Source of the DNA: an uncultured Lachnospiraceae bacterium
Lineage (GTDB): Bacteria; Bacillota; Clostridia; Lachnospirales; Lachnospiraceae
Length of the DNA stretch: 32,547 nucleotides
Direction of reading: 5' to 3'
Assembly: GCA_944384015.1 (NCBI GenBank)
Contig: CALWRT010000066.1
Span: 1 to 32,547 of the forward strand
Every line of letters starts with the position of its first letter. Within the stretch, counting starts at the first letter, position 1. This document shows positions 31,051 to 32,547 of this stretch, in pieces. The notes beneath the pieces were generated by a model. That model did not search any database. It saw only the letters and a list, made by a program, of their open reading frames with translations, and was not told the DNA's origin. The position numbers and the translations under genes were made by a program.

Positions 31051-31100
31051 AGAAAAAGTACATGCGAAAGCAATGTATTTATTTCGTCAGGTCTTTTTTT
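31044..31100 (+). terminator. Attenuator overlapping the RAT
   Basis: GATCTG (31044-31049), inside the RAT, pairs with CAGGTC (31088-31093) with one G-U pair, enclosing a hairpin GTACATGC/GCAATGTAT with a GAAA loop, and is followed by seven T. Forming the RAT and this terminator are mutually exclusive. Confidence 0.72.
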
Positions 31101-31117
31101 GTGTTACAGGAGAGCCC

Positions 31118-31265
31118 CCGGATTGCTCCGGGCTGCGTCCTCCCGCAATCCTACCTGTATTCGCAATCCGGCCTGACGGCCTGCTTGCTCATACAGGTTA
31201 GCGTCTCGAAAGTACAGCCGGATCAGACTGCGGGCAGTCTGCCCGTCTCTGCTTTGAGACTGGGC
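31118..31265 (+). promoter_or_regulatory. Second structured leader segment of the PTS gene
   Basis: After the terminator the leader has competing pairings: CCGGATTGC (31118-31126) can pair with GCAATCC at 31145-31151 or the longer GCAATCCGG at 31163-31171; ACCTGTAT (31153-31160) with ATACAGGT (31191-31198); CAGACTG with CAGTCTG (31224-31241); and GAGAC (31256-31260) with either of two GTCTC copies (31203 or 31245). Function unknown. Confidence 0.4.
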
Positions 31266-31294
31266 TTTCAAAGTAAAAGAGAGGAGAAACATTT

Positions 31295-32547
31295 ATGGCT
31301 AAGGATTATAAGAAAATTGCCTCCGAAATACTGAAAAGTATCGGCGGTGAAGAAAATGTAGCCCATCTGGAGCACTGCTCCACCAGACTTCGCTTTACTC
31401 TGGTTGATTCGAAGAAAGCGGATGTGGAGGCGATTAAGAAAATCAATGGCGTAATGGGAGTTGTCATGACTGCCCAGTGCCAGGTAATTATTGGAAATGA
31501 TGTGATTGAAGTGTTTGACGCGCTGAATGAAATAGGCTCTTTTGGGGGCGGCAAGCCGGCAGCGGCGGCAAGCCAGGAGAAGAGAAGCGTCGGCGCGGTG
31601 GTATTGGACTTTGTCGTAGGCGTCTTTCAGCCGCTCATTCCGGCCATCGCGGGCGGCGGTATTCTGAAGGCCCTGCTCTCCTTGCTGACCCTGATCGGAT
31701 GGGTGGACAGCGCTTCCGTCGTCTATCAGGTGCTCTATCAGGCAGCAGATGCCACGCTCTATTTTCTGCCGATTATGGTAGCTGTGACAACTGCCAATAA
31801 ATTAAAATGCAATCGGCTGATCGCGGTTGCCGTGGTCGGCACATTGATTCTCCCCAGCGTAACGACGCTGATTTCAGAGGGCGCGGTGCTGTTCGGATTC
31901 ACGATCCAGAATATCCAGTATTCCTACCAGGTATTTCCTGCTATTCTGTGCGTAATGTTCCTGGCCCTTGTGGAAAAATATGTAACGAAGATTTCACCGA
32001 AGCCGATTCGTGTATTTTTTGTGCCGATGGTGTGCATTATTATTGTTGTGCCGGTGACGCTGCTTATCCTTGGACCTCTGGGATACAACGTTGGACAGCT
32101 TCTGACAACCGTAATCCTGTTCCTGTATGACAAGCTTGGATGGATTGCAGTCGCGCTTCTGGCGGCGATCCTGCCGTTCATGATTGCGACGGGCATGCAC
32201 AAGGCGCTTGTGCCTTACGCTGTATCTTCTATCACAGAGATGGGAGAGGAACTTCTGTATATGCCGGCGTCTCTTGCGCATAATATCTCTGAGAGCGGCG
32301 CTTGTTTTGCCGTAGCGGTAAAGACAAAGGATACGGATCTGCGGTCCACAGCAATCTCCGCAGGTATTTCCGCCCTGTTCGGTATTACGGAGCCGGCACT
32401 CTATGGTGTTACGCTGATGCGTAAGAAAGTCTTGGCAGGTGTTGTGACAGGAAGCTTCTTAAGCGGCCTGATCATTGGCCTGACTGGCTTGAAAGCGTTC
32501 GTGGCAATGGGCCCCGGACTGGCAGGTATGGCCATGTTCGTAGACCC
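31295..32547 (+). CDS. Beta-glucoside-type PTS permease EIIBC (3' cut by window)
   Basis: At least 417 residues are visible and the frame is open to the window end. The EIIB domain is at the start, with phosphoacceptor Cys28 in HLEHCSTRLRFTLVD. The membrane EIIC domain follows: VVGVFQPLIPAIAGGGILKALLSLL, and near the visible end the GITEPALYGVTLMRKK substrate-loop motif. The class transports and phosphorylates beta-glucosides or sucrose/trehalose-like sugars; which one is not certain. An EIIA domain may follow outside the window. GAGGAG lies 8 bases before the ATG. The RAT leader predicts control by a BglG/LicT antiterminator responding to the sugar. Confidence 0.93.
   Translation, partial: MAKDYKKIASEILKSIGGEENVAHLEHCSTRLRFTLVDSKKADVEAIKKINGVMGVVMTAQCQVIIGNDVIEVFDALNEIGSFGGGKPAAAASQEKRSVGAVVLDFVVGVFQPLIPAIAGGGILKALLSLLTLIGWVDSASVVYQVLYQAADATLYFLPIMVAVTTANKLKCNRLIAVAVVGTLILPSVTTLISEGAVLFGFTIQNIQYSYQVFPAILCVMFLALVEKYVTKISPKPIRVFFVPMVCIIIVVPVTLLILGPLGYNVGQLLTTVILFLYDKLGWIAVALLAAILPFMIATGMHKALVPYAVSSITEMGEELLYMPASLAHNISESGACFAVAVKTKDTDLRSTAISAGISALFGITEPALYGVTLMRKKVLAGVVTGSFLSGLIIGLTGLKAFVAMGPGLAGMAMFVD

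Noticed and set aside
31062..31334. 90-codon plus frame in the PTS leader
   Set aside because: It has no ribosome site, crosses the terminator and runs into the PTS gene in another frame.

Overview
The window (about 50% G+C by eye) looks like chromosome of a spore-forming gut Firmicute, most likely Lachnospiraceae (Clostridium scindens / C. hylemonae / Dorea-like). This rests on strong AGGAGG ribosome sites, sigma-A promoters, tRNA genes without encoded CCA, a CotH-type protein, a PdaB-like deacetylase, a clostridial glnA-ANTAR pair and indolepyruvate:ferredoxin oxidoreductase. Genus is a guess. I see no phage, insertion sequence, CRISPR array or integrase; the window is ordinary chromosome with several regulatory points of interest.

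Layout. 1-5.7 kb: envelope and spore-type genes (a 5'-truncated PepSY-like protein, tRNA-Arg, two acidic lipoproteins, a CotH-family protein, a DUF1700-type membrane protein and a tiny Ser/Asn/Lys/Thr-rich protein). 5.9-8.7 kb: a rhodanese, then a housekeeping run of THUMP/SAM RNA methyltransferase, RdgB nucleotide sanitiser and metallophosphoesterase. 8.7-10.6 kb: a four-tRNA operon (Pro-Gly-Arg-His) on the plus strand, a minus-strand radical SAM/SPASM gene, and a minus-strand tRNA pair (Gln-Leu). 10.8-15.5 kb: PdaB-like deacetylase, Cof-type HAD phosphatase, glnA with an ANTAR regulator, and dapF. 15.7-16.7 kb: minus-strand asnA.

17.0-21.8 kb is an aromatic 2-oxoacid module: iorA-iorB-ACT on the plus strand faces paaK-ACT on the minus strand. 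The two ACT proteins are paralogues meeting tail to tail. IorAB would make arylacetyl-CoA from arylpyruvates and PaaK interconverts arylacetate and its CoA ester. 22.0-23.1 kb: cold-shock protein and transglutaminase-like protein (minus). 23.4-27.5 kb: VanY-like D,D-carboxypeptidase, OmpR-type response regulator, histidine kinase and a membrane-anchored accessory protein. 27.5-30.9 kb: CsoR-type repressor, an unusual fusion of a family-2 glycosyltransferase with a family-6 (hypoxanthine-type) DNA glycosylase, and a MATE transporter. 31.0-32.5 kb: a beta-glucoside-type PTS permease (cut by the window end) behind a long leader with a BglG/LicT-type RAT antiterminator overlapping a terminator.

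The most interesting signals are the glnA leader, which can form alternative hairpins upstream of a gene partnered with a pseudo-receiver ANTAR protein; the glycosyltransferase-DNA glycosylase fusion; the RAT/terminator plus a second structured leader before the PTS gene; and the mirrored ior/paaK module. No searches or folding programs were run; all structures were paired by hand.
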